A stretch of 64,000 nt of DNA from Oceaniglobus trochenteri. Its GTDB lineage: Bacteria; Pseudomonadota; Alphaproteobacteria; Rhodobacterales; Rhodobacteraceae. This document shows, piece after piece, positions 47,207 to 55,894 of this stretch; position 1 is the first letter of the stretch, and every line of letters begins with the position of its first letter. The translations under genes and the position numbers were made by a program. The notes under the pieces are model-generated. The model was not told where the DNA came from. It did not search any database and was given only the letters and a program-made list of their open reading frames with translations. The stretch is from NCBI RefSeq assembly GCF_020529025.1, contig NZ_JACNMM010000002.1:496001-560000 (forward strand), written 5' to 3'.

Positions 47207-48105
47207 GGTGTCTGAACCCCCTGGCGGTTGAGTGAGATGGAATAAAGGCTGGTGGTGGCGGTGATGAACAGGCGATGCTTGCCCCGCCCGCCAAAACAGA
47301 TGTTGGATACGATCTCGGGCACATGGACATGGCCCAGAAGGGTGCCGTCGCGGGCATAGCAATAGACGCCATCCCCCGCCGAAGACCACAGGTTGCCGTC
47401 ACTGTCACAGCGGATGCCGTCCGAGGCGCCCACCGGCACGGTGCAGAACACCGCGCCCCCGCTCAGCGTGCCGTCCGGGGCAACATCCCAGGCCCGCACA
47501 TTCCGGGCGTCCTCGCTGAACATCCGGCCCGTGTCGGCCACGTAAAGGCGGGATTCATCGGGCGAAAAACACAGACCGTTGGGCGCATTGATGCCCGGCG
47601 TCGGCACATGGTGCACCGCTCCGGTTTCGGGTTCGACGCGATAGACCTGCAGGGGCAGTTGCGGCGTGGCGGCATGGCCTTCGTAATGGGTCATGATCCC
47701 GTAGTGGGGATCGGTAAACCAAATGCTGCCGTCCGATTTCACCACCACGTCATTGGGCGAATTCAGCGGCTTGCCGTCGAAGCTGTCGGCGATCACGGTG
47801 ATCGTGCCGTCGTGCTCGGTCCGACTCACGCGCCGCGCCCCGTGTTCGCAGGATACCAGCCGCCCCTGACGGTCACGGGTGTGGCCATTGGCGAAATTCG
47901 ACGGCGCGCGATAGGTGGTGATCCCGGTCTCCGCGTTCCAGCGCAGGATGCGGTTGTTTGGAATGTCGGAGAATAGCAGGCAATCGGCATCTCCGAACCA
48001 GACCGGCCCCTCGGCCCAGTCAAACCCCGTCGCCAGTCGCTTGAGCGGTGCGTTGAACAGCACGAAACGCTCGAATCGCGGGTCGTTGGCGGTATGAAAC
48101 GTCAC
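47203..48105 (-). CDS. SMP-30/gluconolactonase family lactonase
   Basis: A 300-residue six-bladed beta-propeller of the SMP-30/Gnl family. Metal-site residues are in EGPVWFGDADCLLFSDI (Glu), SPNDVVVKSDGSIWFTDPHYGI (Asn-Asp) and APNGLCFSPDESRLYVADTG (Asn). No signal peptide, so cytoplasmic. It would open glucono-1,5-lactone (or a related sugar lactone) to the acid that, once phosphorylated, is used by Gnd, with which it overlaps by ATGA. Confidence 0.9.
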   Translation of the reverse strand: MTFHTANDPRFERFVLFNAPLKRLATGFDWAEGPVWFGDADCLLFSDIPNNRILRWNAETGITTYRAPSNFANGHTRDRQGRLVSCEHGARRVSRTEHDGTITVIADSFDGKPLNSPNDVVVKSDGSIWFTDPHYGIMTHYEGHAATPQLPLQVYRVEPETGAVHHVPTPGINAPNGLCFSPDESRLYVADTGRMFSEDARNVRAWDVAPDGTLSGGAVFCTVPVGASDGIRCDSDGNLWSSAGDGVYCYARDGTLLGHVHVPEIVSNICFGGRGKHRLFITATTSLYSISLNRQGVQTP

Positions 48106-48185
48106 ATCCTGTCTCCGGGCTGGTCGGATCGCGGCTTCATTGCTATCCCTGCGCGCAGGTCAGGTAAATGACAAAGGGGAATACC

Positions 48186-48605
48186 ATGGACTTCACCGAA
48201 AAGACGATGCGCCTTACCCATGCGGGCGTGATGAAGATGCTTGAGGCCGCGATCGCCAGGGCAACCGAGGCCGGGCAACCCCAATGCATCGTGATCGTCG
48301 ACGCCAGCGGCGAAACCCTGGGCGAGCTTCGGATGACCGGCGCCAAGTTCCTGAGCCTGAAAAGCGCCCGCGCCAAGGCCCGCACCGCCGCCAGCATCCG
48401 CGCCCCCAGCGCCAATATCCCCGAGGCGGTGCGCGCCGGCATTCCCGCCGCCACCGAAGGCAACATGACCGCCCTGCCCGGCGGCCTGCCGATCAGGATC
48501 GACGGCCATTGCCTGGGTGGCATCGGCGTCGGTTCGGGCACCGGCGATCAGGATGTCGACGTGGCAAACGCCGCCCTGGCCGCCATCGGCGCCGACCTGT
48601 GTTGA
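48186..48605 (+). CDS. GlcG/HbpS family protein
   Basis: A 139-residue protein of the GlcG/HbpS (DUF336) family: AIVIVD-like strand (CIVIVDASGETLGELRM), SARAKARTAAS helix and GGLPIRIDGHCLGGIGVGSGTGDQDVDVANA. Members bind haem or cobalamin or accompany glycolate/diol metabolism; the exact role here is unknown. AAAGGGG lies six bases before the ATG at 48186. Divergent from the lactonase gene. Confidence 0.87.
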   Translation: MDFTEKTMRLTHAGVMKMLEAAIARATEAGQPQCIVIVDASGETLGELRMTGAKFLSLKSARAKARTAASIRAPSANIPEAVRAGIPAATEGNMTALPGGLPIRIDGHCLGGIGVGSGTGDQDVDVANAALAAIGADLC

Positions 48606-48612
48606 CCCCCGC

Positions 48613-48729
48613 CTAGCCAAGGGCAGTCAGCCCCATCCGCGGCGGGTTCACGGTGCCGCCAGCGCGGCCCAGGTCAGGCCCGCTGTGCGGGCTGTCCGTA
48701 CCATGAATGATGATCGACTGCTGGCTCAT
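48613..48729 (-). CDS. Possible 38-residue peptide
   Basis: An open frame MSQQSIIIHGTDSPHSGPDL ... MGLTALG with GGAG four bases before the ATG. It fills the gap between the GlcG-like gene and the gluconate dehydrogenase promoter. Codon use is acceptable but the length is too short to be sure, and no relative is recognised. Might equally be chance. Confidence 0.3.
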   Translation of the reverse strand: MSQQSIIIHGTDSPHSGPDLGRAGGTVNPPRMGLTALG

Positions 48730-48747
48730 AAGGCTCCGGCGGTTTCG

Positions 48748-48776
48748 TTGACAGGTTCTGTTACCGTTATCATAAA
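48748..48776 (+). promoter_or_regulatory. Promoter of the gluconate 5-dehydrogenase gene with a GntR-type box
   Basis: TTGACA (48748-48753) and CATAAA (48771-48776) are 17 bases apart. Between and over the -10 lies CTGTTACCGTTATCAT (48758-48773), which matches 13 of 16 positions of the Escherichia coli GntR operator ATGTTACCGATAACAT (LacI family). A repressor there would block RNA polymerase until gluconate is present. No gntR gene is in the window. Confidence 0.65.
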
Positions 48777-48818
48777 GAGCCGGCGACGGAATTGTCGAGG
48801 TCAATCGGGAGAACGGAA

Positions 48819-49592
48819 ATGGCTGATGGCCTTGCGCTTTTTTCACTGAAGGGCAAACGCGCCCTTGTCACCGGGTCATCCCAGGGGATCGGTTTCGCCC
48901 TGGCACGCGGCCTGGCCGCCGCGGGGGCCGAAATCCTGCTGAACGGGCGCGACACCGGCAAACTCGCCACCGCCGCCGACACCCTGCGCGCCGAGGGCGC
49001 GACGGTGCAGATCCTTGCCTTCGACGTGACCGATGCGCAGGCGGTCACCGCCGCCATCGACACCTTCGAACAGGAAAACGGCGCCATCGACATCCTCGTG
49101 AACAACGCCGGGATGCAACACCGCACCCCTCTCGAGGATTTCCCCGCCGACGCCTTCGAACGTCTGATGAAAACCAATGTCACCTCGGTTTTCCTGGTGG
49201 GCCAAGCAGTGGCGCGTCACATGATCGCCCGCAAGGCCGGAAAGATCGTGAACATCGCCAGCGTCCAGACCGCTCTGGCCCGCCCCGGCATCGCCCCCTA
49301 CACCGCCAGCAAGGGCGCCGTCGCCAACCTGACCAAGGGCATGGCCACCGATTGGGCCCGCCACGGGCTGCAATGCAATGCCATCGCACCGGGCTATTTC
49401 GACACGCCCCTGAACGCCGCGCTGGTGGCGGACCCCGAATTCACCGCATGGCTTGAAAAACGCACCCCCGCAGGCCGCTGGGGCAATGTCGAGGAACTGG
49501 TGGGCGCCTGCATCTTCCTCGCATCCGCCGCATCCAGCTTCGTGAACGGCCACACGCTTTTCGTGGACGGCGCGATCACCGCATCCCTCTGA
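48819..49592 (+). CDS. Gluconate 5-dehydrogenase (SDR family)
   Basis: A 257-residue classical short-chain dehydrogenase. Cofactor motif VTGSSQGIGFALARGL, NNAG in ILVNNAGMQHRTP, catalytic Ser-Tyr-Lys in NIASVQTALARPGIAPYTASKGAV, and the C-terminal NGHTLFVDG. The MQHRTPLEDF segment and size match gluconate 5-dehydrogenases (Gno/IdnO), which interconvert gluconate and 5-ketogluconate. The GntR-like box and the nearby lactonase-gnd pair support this. GGGAG is seven bases before the start. Confidence 0.85.
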   Translation: MADGLALFSLKGKRALVTGSSQGIGFALARGLAAAGAEILLNGRDTGKLATAADTLRAEGATVQILAFDVTDAQAVTAAIDTFEQENGAIDILVNNAGMQHRTPLEDFPADAFERLMKTNVTSVFLVGQAVARHMIARKAGKIVNIASVQTALARPGIAPYTASKGAVANLTKGMATDWARHGLQCNAIAPGYFDTPLNAALVADPEFTAWLEKRTPAGRWGNVEELVGACIFLASAASSFVNGHTLFVDGAITASL

Positions 49593-49630
49593 CCGAATTC
49601 GGAAGGTCGGATTGGGGTTCCCCCCCAAAC

Positions 49631-49658
49631 CCCGGGATATTTATAGGACCAAAGATGG
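49631..49658. repeat. GGATATTT/GACCAAAGATGG repeat behind the SDR gene
   Basis: CCCGGGATATTTATAGGACC then AAAGATGG, 38 bases past the stop. Its inverted partner starts at 49675 and is interrupted by the IS. Confidence 0.75.
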
Positions 49659-49674
49659 AGGGTCCGGCACCTTT

Positions 49675-49693
49675 CCATCTTTGGTCTTTCAAA
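49675..49693. repeat. Left half of an intergenic repeat split by the IS (ends in the 8-bp target duplication)
   Basis: CCATCTTTGGTCTTTCAAA stops at the IS border; TATCCCCGCCGGAGG resumes at 51781. Joined, they give a normal member of the repeat family. The last eight bases (CTTTCAAA, 49686-49693) are repeated at 51773-51780. Confidence 0.92.
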
Positions 49694-49716
49694 GGGGCTT
49701 ATATATTTAACTAGCC
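49694..49716. repeat. Left terminal inverted repeat of the IS
   Basis: Begins GGGGCTTATATATTT and ends TTAACTAGCC; matches the right end at 20 of 23 positions. The inner part AACTAGCCAAA (49709-49719) recurs inverted as TTTGGCTAGTT at 49734-49744, giving a perfect 11-bp subterminal palindrome arm pair that may bind transposase. Confidence 0.95.
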
Positions 49717-49776
49717 AAAAATCGCTTGCGTCGTTTGGCTAGTTAGGTTATTCATGGTGCATAAGGAGCTTGCACC

Positions 49777-50703
49777 ATGTCGAAGCCTGAAACCCTCTCC
49801 ACCTTTGAGTTCTTCCGCAAGTTCCCGGATGAAGATGCCGCACGCAAGTTCTTTGAGGCTAAGCGTTGGGGCGACGAGCCGGTTTGCGGTCACTGTGGTT
49901 CGGTCAGCGTGGCCGAGTGCAAAGACCACAAGCCCATGCCGTACCGCTGCAAGGATTGCCGGAAGCATTTCAGCGTCCGCACTGGCACTGTTCTGGCCGA
50001 GAGCCGCCTTCCCCTGCAAAAATGGCTCCTTGCTATTTTCATGCTGACCAGCGCCCGCAAAGGCATTCCCAGCACTCAGATGGCGCGGGAGCTTGGCGTC
50101 ACTCAGAAAACCGCATGGTTCCTTGCACAGCGCATCCGCGAAACTTGGCTCAAGGATCGTGACGACCACATGGACGGTCAGATGCAGGTTGACGAAACCT
50201 ATGTCGGTGGCCGCGAGAAGAACAAGCACGCCGACAAGAAGCTCCGCGCTGGCCGTGGCGCGGTTGGCAAGACTGTGGTCGTCGGCGTTCGTGACGAGCA
50301 TGGCGAAGTTCGCGCGGTCGTGGTCGAGAACACTAAGGCAACGACGCTTGAACGCTTCGTCCGCGAGCATTGCAAGGCGGGCGCTACCATCGTGACCGAC
50401 ACCCACGGCGGCTACATCAACCTCAAGGCCCGTGGCTACAATCACATCACCATCAACCACACCGCTGGCGAGTACGTCCGCGACATGGCGCATACCAACG
50501 GCATCGAAAGCTTCTGGTCCCTGCTCAAGCGCGGCTACATCGGCATCTATCACTACATGAGCGCCAAGCACCTGCACCGCTACGTGAAGGAGTTCTCCTT
50601 CCGCCACAACACGGCACAGATCGGCACCATGGGCTTCATCGGAATGACTATCGACCGCATGGCAGACAAGCGGCTGACTTACAAAGGGCTGATCAATGGC
50701 TGA
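49777..50703 (+). CDS. IS1595-family transposase (ISXO2-like)
   Basis: A 308-residue transposase. An N-terminal zinc ribbon (CGHCGS ... YRCKDCRKHFS, about residues 38-68), a helix-turn-helix (STQMARELGVTQKTAWFLAQRIRE) and the ISXO2-like catalytic domain with Asp in QVDETYVGG, Asp in VTDTHGGY and the HTNGIESFWSLLKRGYIGIYH block are intact. It lies on the plus strand within complete inverted repeats, with its 3' end overlapping the passenger gene. Confidence 0.96.
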   Translation: MSKPETLSTFEFFRKFPDEDAARKFFEAKRWGDEPVCGHCGSVSVAECKDHKPMPYRCKDCRKHFSVRTGTVLAESRLPLQKWLLAIFMLTSARKGIPSTQMARELGVTQKTAWFLAQRIRETWLKDRDDHMDGQMQVDETYVGGREKNKHADKKLRAGRGAVGKTVVVGVRDEHGEVRAVVVENTKATTLERFVREHCKAGATIVTDTHGGYINLKARGYNHITINHTAGEYVRDMAHTNGIESFWSLLKRGYIGIYHYMSAKHLHRYVKEFSFRHNTAQIGTMGFIGMTIDRMADKRLTYKGLING

Positions 50704-51700
50704 CAACGAGAAAGACCTGATTGAACCTATCGATGCGAGCTTCGACGAGGTAGTGAGCGCGATTGCACCTGCGCGTGGATCCGTGGTCACTGACAACCTG
50801 CCCAAGGCAACCCATCGAGGCATTTTGCCAATCGGCGGCTTGCAACTGGATTGCTTCGTTCTCCAGGATGGACGGCGGCTTTTCCACAAAAGAGGCATGG
50901 CAAAGGCGCTTGGCCTTAAGTCGGAAGGCGGTAACGCCTTCATGAAGACTTTGGGGGGCAAGAAGCTTGGATCTGAACTGGATCTGGAGCTTTGGGAAAA
51001 GATCGAAAATCCCATTGTTTTCAACACAGAAGGCCCGGATCCGGCGCACGGATATGAGGCTGACGTCCTAGTTGATGTTTGCAAGGCAGTAGGTCGCGCT
51101 TTTGCGGCGGGCAAGCTGACAAAAGCTCAAGAGCCGATGGCGCGGCAAGCACAGGCAATCGTTAACGCTCTGGCCAGCGTCGGCATCACCGCCCTGATCG
51201 ACGAGGCGACGGGATATCAGACCGAGAGAAGCCCTGATGCATTGCGCCTCCTCGTGGCCGCGTACATCGAGAAGGAGCAAAGGGAGTGGGAAAAGGAGTT
51301 CCCGGACGATTTTTACATCACGCTGAACCATGTCTACGGTTCGGATCCATACGTTAAGAGGGCCAAGGGGGCCGTTGTCATCAACAAGCCTCAGCACTTT
51401 GGGAACTTTACCAACAAGTACGTGTACGGACCGCTCGAAAACGGGGAAGTCCTAAAGGAGCTTCAACGGCTCAACCCGCAGATTGATGCGAAAGGAACAA
51501 GGAAGCAGCGCTTCCACCAGTTTCTGAGCGAAGGATATGGTCTTGAGAAGCTTCGAGCCCAAAGACAGGAAGTGCTGACCATGCTGAAGCTGTCTGACGA
51601 CATTGAAGACTTCAAAAGGCTTTACGAGAAGCGGTTCGGTCCAATGGATGACCAGTACTCCATGTTCCCGGACTTCTTCCCCGTGGGACGCAAGAAGTAG
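50696..51700 (+). CDS. P63C-domain protein, IS passenger gene
   Basis: A 334-residue protein. Residues about 200-285 (KEQREWEKEFPDDFYITLNHVYG ... PQHFGNFTNKYVYGPLENGEVL) match the P63C domain found in phage and mobile-element proteins, sometimes next to antirepressor modules; its biochemical role is unknown. The N-terminal part (GILPIGGLQLDCFVLQDGRRLFHKRGMAKALGLK) resembles phage antirepressor-type DNA-binding regions. Its ATG lies eight bases inside the transposase gene, so its translation is coupled. Both genes move together as one element. Confidence 0.88.
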   Translation: MADNEKDLIEPIDASFDEVVSAIAPARGSVVTDNLPKATHRGILPIGGLQLDCFVLQDGRRLFHKRGMAKALGLKSEGGNAFMKTLGGKKLGSELDLELWEKIENPIVFNTEGPDPAHGYEADVLVDVCKAVGRAFAAGKLTKAQEPMARQAQAIVNALASVGITALIDEATGYQTERSPDALRLLVAAYIEKEQREWEKEFPDDFYITLNHVYGSDPYVKRAKGAVVINKPQHFGNFTNKYVYGPLENGEVLKELQRLNPQIDAKGTRKQRFHQFLSEGYGLEKLRAQRQEVLTMLKLSDDIEDFKRLYEKRFGPMDDQYSMFPDFFPVGRKK

Positions 51701-51712
51701 GCTGCATGAGTT

Positions 51713-51740
51713 TCATGGGCGGATTGATCTCCGCCCATGA
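51713..51740 (+). terminator. Perfect hairpin behind the P63C gene
   Basis: TCATGGGCGGA and TCCGCCCATGA are perfect 11-bp arms around TTGATC, 12 bases past the P63C stop and just inside the right IS end. No U-tract follows, so it may stop transcription weakly or protect the transcript. Confidence 0.55.
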
Positions 51741-51839
51741 TGAGTTGAAGGCTAGTTAAGTATATAGTCCCCCTTTCAAATATCCCCGCCGGAGGCTCCG
51801 ACATTTTTGCCCGCACCCGCGCCGGAAAGCCGGGCGCCG

Positions 51840-52517
51840 TCAGATCAGCCCGCCGTCCTTCAGATGCAGCGTGCGGTCCATCCGCGCGGCCAGTTCCAGG
51901 TTGTGGGTGGCGATCACCGCCGAAAGCCCCGTGGTGCGCACAAGGTCCATCAGGGCCGCGAAGACGGCATCCGATGTTCCGGGGTCCAGGTTGCCGGTCG
52001 GCTCGTCGGCCAGCAGAACCTTGGGCGCATTGGCCAGCGCGCGGCAGACCGCGACGCGCTGCTGCTCCCCGCCCGACAGGGCCGAGGGGCGGTGATCCTC
52101 GCGGTGCCCGATCCCGACGCGGCCCAGAAGGTCGCGCGCGCGGCTGGCCGCCTCGGCCTCCGGCACGCCATTGGCCAGCTGCGGCAGCACGATGTTCTCA
52201 AGCGCGGTAAACTCGGGCAGCAGGTGATGGAACTGGTAGACAAAGCCGATGTCGCCGCGCCGCGCCCGGGTGCGGCGCCGGTCGGACAGGCCGGTCATGT
52301 CCTCGCCCCCCAGCACCACGCGCCCGGCGTCGGGCGTGTCCAGCAGGCCCGCGATGTGCAGCAGTGTCGATTTGCCCGCCCCTGAGGGCGCGATGATCGC
52401 CACCACCTCGCCGCGCTTCACGCTCAGCGAAGCCCCTGCCAGCACCTGCACGGCGTTGACGGCCCCCTTGTTGTAGGTCTTGTCGATGCCCTCCAGCACC
52501 AGCACCGGATCACTCAT
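51840..52517 (-). CDS. lolD: Lipoprotein-releasing ABC transporter ATPase
   Basis: A 225-residue ABC ATPase of the LolD/MacB type. Walker [11 protein letters not shown]-loop [16 protein letters not shown], signature [11 protein letters not shown], Walker [12 protein letters not shown] and the His switch ATHN are all visible. LolCDE extracts outer-membrane lipoproteins from the inner membrane. Overlaps the lolC stop by eight bases. The IS lies between this gene's 3' end and the SDR gene and does not disrupt it. Confidence 0.95.
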   Translation of the reverse strand: MSDPVLVLEGIDKTYNKGAVNAVQVLAGASLSVKRGEVVAIIAPSGAGKSTLLHIAGLLDTPDAGRVVLGGEDMTGLSDRRRTRARRGDIGFVYQFHHLLPEFTALENIVLPQLANGVPEAEAASRARDLLGRVGIGHREDHRPSALSGGEQQRVAVCRALANAPKVLLADEPTGNLDPGTSDAVFAALMDLVRTTGLSAVIATHNLELAARMDRTLHLKDGGLI

Positions 52518-53796
52518 AACGCAGGGCCTCGACCGGGTTCATCCGCGCCGCGCGGCGGGCGGGAAAGATGGTAACGATGAAGGACAGGCCCAGCGACAGG
52601 AACACCGCCGACATCACGTCGCCCGCCTGCAACTTGGCCGGCAGGGCATAGATGCCGCGGATCGACGGATCCCACACCCCGCCGCCGGAAAGATAGTTCA
52701 CCGCCGAAAAGATCGGGTCGATCCAGATGGCAAAGGCGCATCCCAGCGTGACCCCCAACAGGGTGCCAATGATGCCGGTCGCCGCACCGCAGATGAAGAA
52801 GATCCGCAGCACGCTGCCCTCGGAAAGCCCGATGGTGCGCAGGATGCCGATGTCGCGCCCCTTGTTCTTGACCAGCATGATCAACCCCGAAACAATGTTC
52901 ATGGCCGCGATCAGCACCAGGATCGACAGGATGATGAACATCACGTTGTCCTCGATATCCAGTGCCCGCAGGAAACCTCCGCTCGCATCCCGCCAGGTCC
53001 AGAGCAGGGCATTCTCGCCCCCCGCGGTCAGCAGCGGCAGCGTCAGGTCGTCCACCGCCTCGGGGTGTTCGACCATGATCTCCAGTTCGTCCGCCACGCC
53101 CTCGCGGTTGAAGAACGACTGCGCCTCGGCGAAGGGCATGTAAAGGCGGGTGCGGTCGATGTCATAGCGCCCGGCGGTGAAGATATAGGTCACGTCATAA
53201 TTGCTGACCCGGGGCGAGGTGCCGAAGGCCGTCTTCGCCCCATCGGGCGAGATCAGCTTGATCCGGTCGCCCACGCTCAGCCCCAGCTCGCGCGCCACCC
53301 CCGATCCGATGGCGACGCCCTGCCCAAAGTCGGCAATGTCGCCCCAGGCTTCCAGAGGCTCGGCGACACGCGGGATGGTGGCCAGGTCTTCCGCGCTGAT
53401 CCCGAAAACCTCCACCCCCGCGTTCGATCCGCGGTGGGTGGCCATGACCTGCCCCTTGACCAGGGGCGCGGCCCGGATCACGCCATCGACGGCGCGCACC
53501 CGCGCGGCCATCTCGGCATAATCGGGGATGGTGCGGGTGGTCTGTCCCGTCTCGGTGACACGCACCGAGGAATAGAGCGTCACATGGGCGTTGGCCCCCA
53601 GGATCGTATCGACAAACTCTTCCCGGAAGCCCGAGCGCACCGCCAGCGTCGCGATCAGGGCAAAGACAGCCAGGGTGATTCCGGCCAGCGAAATCCAGGT
53701 CATCACGCTGACCCCGCCCTCGGCCCGCTTGGCCCGAAGATAGCGCCAGGCGATCATCCATTCGAAACGCGAAAACGGGGCGGTGCGGCCTGTCAT
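52510..53796 (-). CDS. lolC: Lipoprotein-releasing ABC transporter permease
   Basis: A 428-residue LolC/LolE-type permease: N-terminal transmembrane helix (about 26-50), a long periplasmic domain (about 50-275), then three C-terminal helices with [19 protein letters not shown] and [10 protein letters not shown]. Start [20 protein letters not shown] is conserved in the family; the in-frame upstream extension is unconvincing. Alphaproteobacteria have one such permease acting as a homodimer with LolD, so the LolC/LolE label is interchangeable. Confidence 0.92.
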   Translation of the reverse strand: MTGRTAPFSRFEWMIAWRYLRAKRAEGGVSVMTWISLAGITLAVFALIATLAVRSGFREEFVDTILGANAHVTLYSSVRVTETGQTTRTIPDYAEMAARVRAVDGVIRAAPLVKGQVMATHRGSNAGVEVFGISAEDLATIPRVAEPLEAWGDIADFGQGVAIGSGVARELGLSVGDRIKLISPDGAKTAFGTSPRVSNYDVTYIFTAGRYDIDRTRLYMPFAEAQSFFNREGVADELEIMVEHPEAVDDLTLPLLTAGGENALLWTWRDASGGFLRALDIEDNVMFIILSILVLIAAMNIVSGLIMLVKNKGRDIGILRTIGLSEGSVLRIFFICGAATGIIGTLLGVTLGCAFAIWIDPIFSAVNYLSGGGVWDPSIRGIYALPAKLQAGDVMSAVFLSLGLSFIVTIFPARRAARMNPVEALRYE

Positions 53797-53857
53797 GTGG
53801 GTGCTGCCTTTGCTTGCGTCACGCGCCCGGGGGATCGGCGCGCCTGTGGTCGATGTG

Positions 53858-53949
53858 GGGACGCCTCCGGCGGGAGTATTTTTCCAAAGAAGAATACAGC
53901 CGGTCTGACTTCTTCTTTGTCCCAAATACTCCCCCGCCGGAGGCGTCCC
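53858..53949. repeat. Large inverted repeat between proS and lolC
   Basis: A 24-base arm (53858-53881, GACGCCTCCGGCGGGAGTAT within) pairs with 53924-53949 with only a two-base bulge, around a loop containing CAAAGAAGAATAC and CTTCTTTGT. Each half is a member of the GGAGTATTT/CAAAGAAGAA repeat family. It sits seven bases past the proS stop, before lolC, and is probably the end of the proS transcript. Confidence 0.85.
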
Positions 53950-53955
53950 GTCCTC

Positions 53956-55293
53956 TCAGCCCTTGCCGTAGATCGACGCGATGCGCGCGACGGCAGCTTC
54001 GGCGCTCATTTCCTCGCTCTCGCCCGTGCGGCGGCTGGTCAGTTCCACCACGCCGTTCTTCAACCCGCGCGGGCCGACGGTGATCCGCCAGGGCAGGCCG
54101 ATCAGGTCCATGGTGGCGAACTTGCCCCCTGCCCGTTCCTCGCGGTCGTCATAGAGCGGTTCAAGCCCCAGGGCTGTCAGCCTGGCATAGAGGCTTTCAC
54201 AGGCGGCGTCGCAATCGCTGTCGCCCTGGCGCAGGTTGACGATGCCGCAGTGGAAGGGCGTCACGCCCTCGGGCCAGATGATGCCCTTGTCGTCATGGCT
54301 CGCCTCGATGATGGCGCCCAGCAGGCGCGAGACGCCGATGCCGTGGCTGCCCATGTGGACCGGCACCCGCCCGCCCTTGCCGTCGTCCACCAGCGCGCCC
54401 AGGGCGTCGGAGTACTTGGTGCCGAAGTAGAAGATCTGCCCCACCTCGATGCCGCGCGCCGTGCGGCGGCGGTCTTCGGGCACCTTGGCAAATTCCGCCT
54501 CGTCGTGGGTTTCGTCGGTGCGGGCATAGCGGGACGTGAATTCATCAAGGACGGCGGCGCATTGCGCCTTGTCGTCATAGTCGATCTCGCGGTCGCCGAA
54601 TTTCAGATCGGTGATCTCGGCGTCATAGAACACCTCGCTCTCGCCGGTTTCGGCCAGCACCAGGAATTCGTGGGTATCGTCGCCGCCGATGGGGCCTGAG
54701 TCGGCGCGCATCGGGATCGCCTGCAATCCCATGCGTTCATAGGTGCGCAGGTAGCTGACAAGGTGGCGGTTGTAGGCGTGCAGCGCGTCCTCTTTCGTGA
54801 GGTCGAAGTTGTAGCCGTCCTTCATCAGGAACTCGCGGCCGCGCATCACGCCGAAGCGGGGGCGGATCTCGTCGCGGAATTTCCACTGGATGTGATAGAG
54901 CGTGAGCGGCAGATCCTTGTAGCTGCCCACCGCGCCCTTGAAGATGTCGGTGATCATTTCCTCGTTCGTCGGCCCATAGAGCATGTCGCGCCCGTGCCGG
55001 TCGGTGATGCGCAGCATTTCGGGGCCATAGGCATCGTAACGTCCGGATTCGCGCCACAGGTCCGCGCTTTGCAGCGTGGGCATCAGCATGGGGATGTGGC
55101 CCGCGCGCTGCTGCTCTTCGTGGACGATCGCCTCGATGTTCTTCAGCACCTTGTAGCCCAGAGGCAGCCAGGAATAGATGCCCGCGCTGGCCTGCTTGAT
55201 CATCCCCGCCCGCAGCATCAGGCGGTGCGAGACGATCTGCGCCTCGGAGGGTGTTTCCTTGAGAACGGGCAGAAAATAGCGGGACAGGCGCAT
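53956..55293 (-). CDS. proS: Prolyl-tRNA synthetase (short bacterial form)
   Basis: A 445-residue class II aminoacyl-tRNA synthetase. Motif 1 ([30 protein letters not shown]), motif 2 ([28 protein letters not shown]) and motif 3 ([16 protein letters not shown]) are present. It lacks the about 180-residue editing insertion of E. coli ProS, typical of alphaproteobacteria. Its 5' side borders the 0.93-kb gene-free region with structured repeats. Confidence 0.95.
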   Translation of the reverse strand: MRLSRYFLPVLKETPSEAQIVSHRLMLRAGMIKQASAGIYSWLPLGYKVLKNIEAIVHEEQQRAGHIPMLMPTLQSADLWRESGRYDAYGPEMLRITDRHGRDMLYGPTNEEMITDIFKGAVGSYKDLPLTLYHIQWKFRDEIRPRFGVMRGREFLMKDGYNFDLTKEDALHAYNRHLVSYLRTYERMGLQAIPMRADSGPIGGDDTHEFLVLAETGESEVFYDAEITDLKFGDREIDYDDKAQCAAVLDEFTSRYARTDETHDEAEFAKVPEDRRRTARGIEVGQIFYFGTKYSDALGALVDDGKGGRVPVHMGSHGIGVSRLLGAIIEASHDDKGIIWPEGVTPFHCGIVNLRQGDSDCDAACESLYARLTALGLEPLYDDREERAGGKFATMDLIGLPWRITVGPRGLKNGVVELTSRRTGESEEMSAEAAVARIASIYGKG

Positions 55294-55548
55294 GTGGGTG
55301 GCTCACTTGATGAGGCAGGAATGTTGCTGGCCGGTTTAGACGGGCCGGGCCGCACAGGCAAGGCGGCAGTGCCGACCGGCGCTTGCCCGCGCAGCAGGTG
55401 AGGCCATGGCTGGAGAGGTTTCGGCGCAGGAGACACGGGGTTGGCCGCACCTCCTGCGCCTGCGCGGCTGGGGATAACGCGCCGCGTATCCCTTGACCAC
55501 CGAAGCGAGCTCCATCTGCGCCCCCGAAGGCGCGCCTTGGCCAAGGGC

Positions 55549-55697
55549 GGACAGGCGGGCCGCCTGAATGCATGGCTGCGCCGCCTGTCCGTTGTTACCG
55601 GGAACAATTCCCCGTTCAGTCAACAGGGCCATGTTGACGCAGCGGCATGAGCGGCGAAAGTACGGAAAACCCTACCCCCGGCCGAGCCGGTGCCCGG
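55549..55697. repeat. Structured repeat unit, copy A
   Basis: Part of a 929-base stretch (55294-56222) in which I find no convincing gene. The core has a perfect ten-pair hairpin GGACAGGCGG (55549-55558) with CCGCCTGTCC (55581-55590), then the palindrome CGGGAACAATTCCCCG (55599-55614), then GTACGG-AAAA-CCCTAC and CCGGTGCCCGG. The same order recurs 346 bases further on as copy B. Confidence 0.75.
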
Positions 55698-55747
55698 TTG
55701 CCGGCATCTGGCGATTGTTCTCACGACAGCTTGACCTGAAGGTTGGT

Positions 55748-55794
55748 TAAAAAATGGCAGAGGGCGGCGACACTCACCACCTCCCCTCTGCCAT
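55748..55794 (-). terminator. Intrinsic terminator on the minus strand downstream of copy B
   Basis: ATGGCAGAGGG (on the minus strand 55794-55784) pairs with CCCTCTGCCAT (55764-55754), a perfect 11-bp stem, followed at once by TTTTTTAA. It ends a leftward transcript starting somewhere near or beyond 56040, where no minus-strand gene is recognisable; this suggests a noncoding transcript of about 250-300 bases. Confidence 0.8.
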
Positions 55795-55894
55795 CCGTGG
55801 TTCGCCACCTGGGGAAAGGGGGACCACGATGTTTCCCTGGCCGACGCGCGGAATGGCACGTTTGGGGAACCGGGACAGTCCCCTGGTCAGGGTC

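Larger units (their letters stand above)
49694..51772 (+). mobile_element. Intact IS1595-family insertion sequence with P63C passenger gene
   Basis: A 2,079-bp element bounded by 23-bp terminal inverted repeats (49694-49716 and 51750-51772) that agree at 20 positions; both start GGGG and end TTAACTAGCC. The target duplication is CTTTCAAA on each side, the 8-bp length usual for IS1595. It carries a full-length transposase and a second gene overlapping it by eight bases. GC and codon use of the second gene are lower than in the surrounding chromosome. Intact ORFs and perfect target duplication indicate recent movement. Confidence 0.96.
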
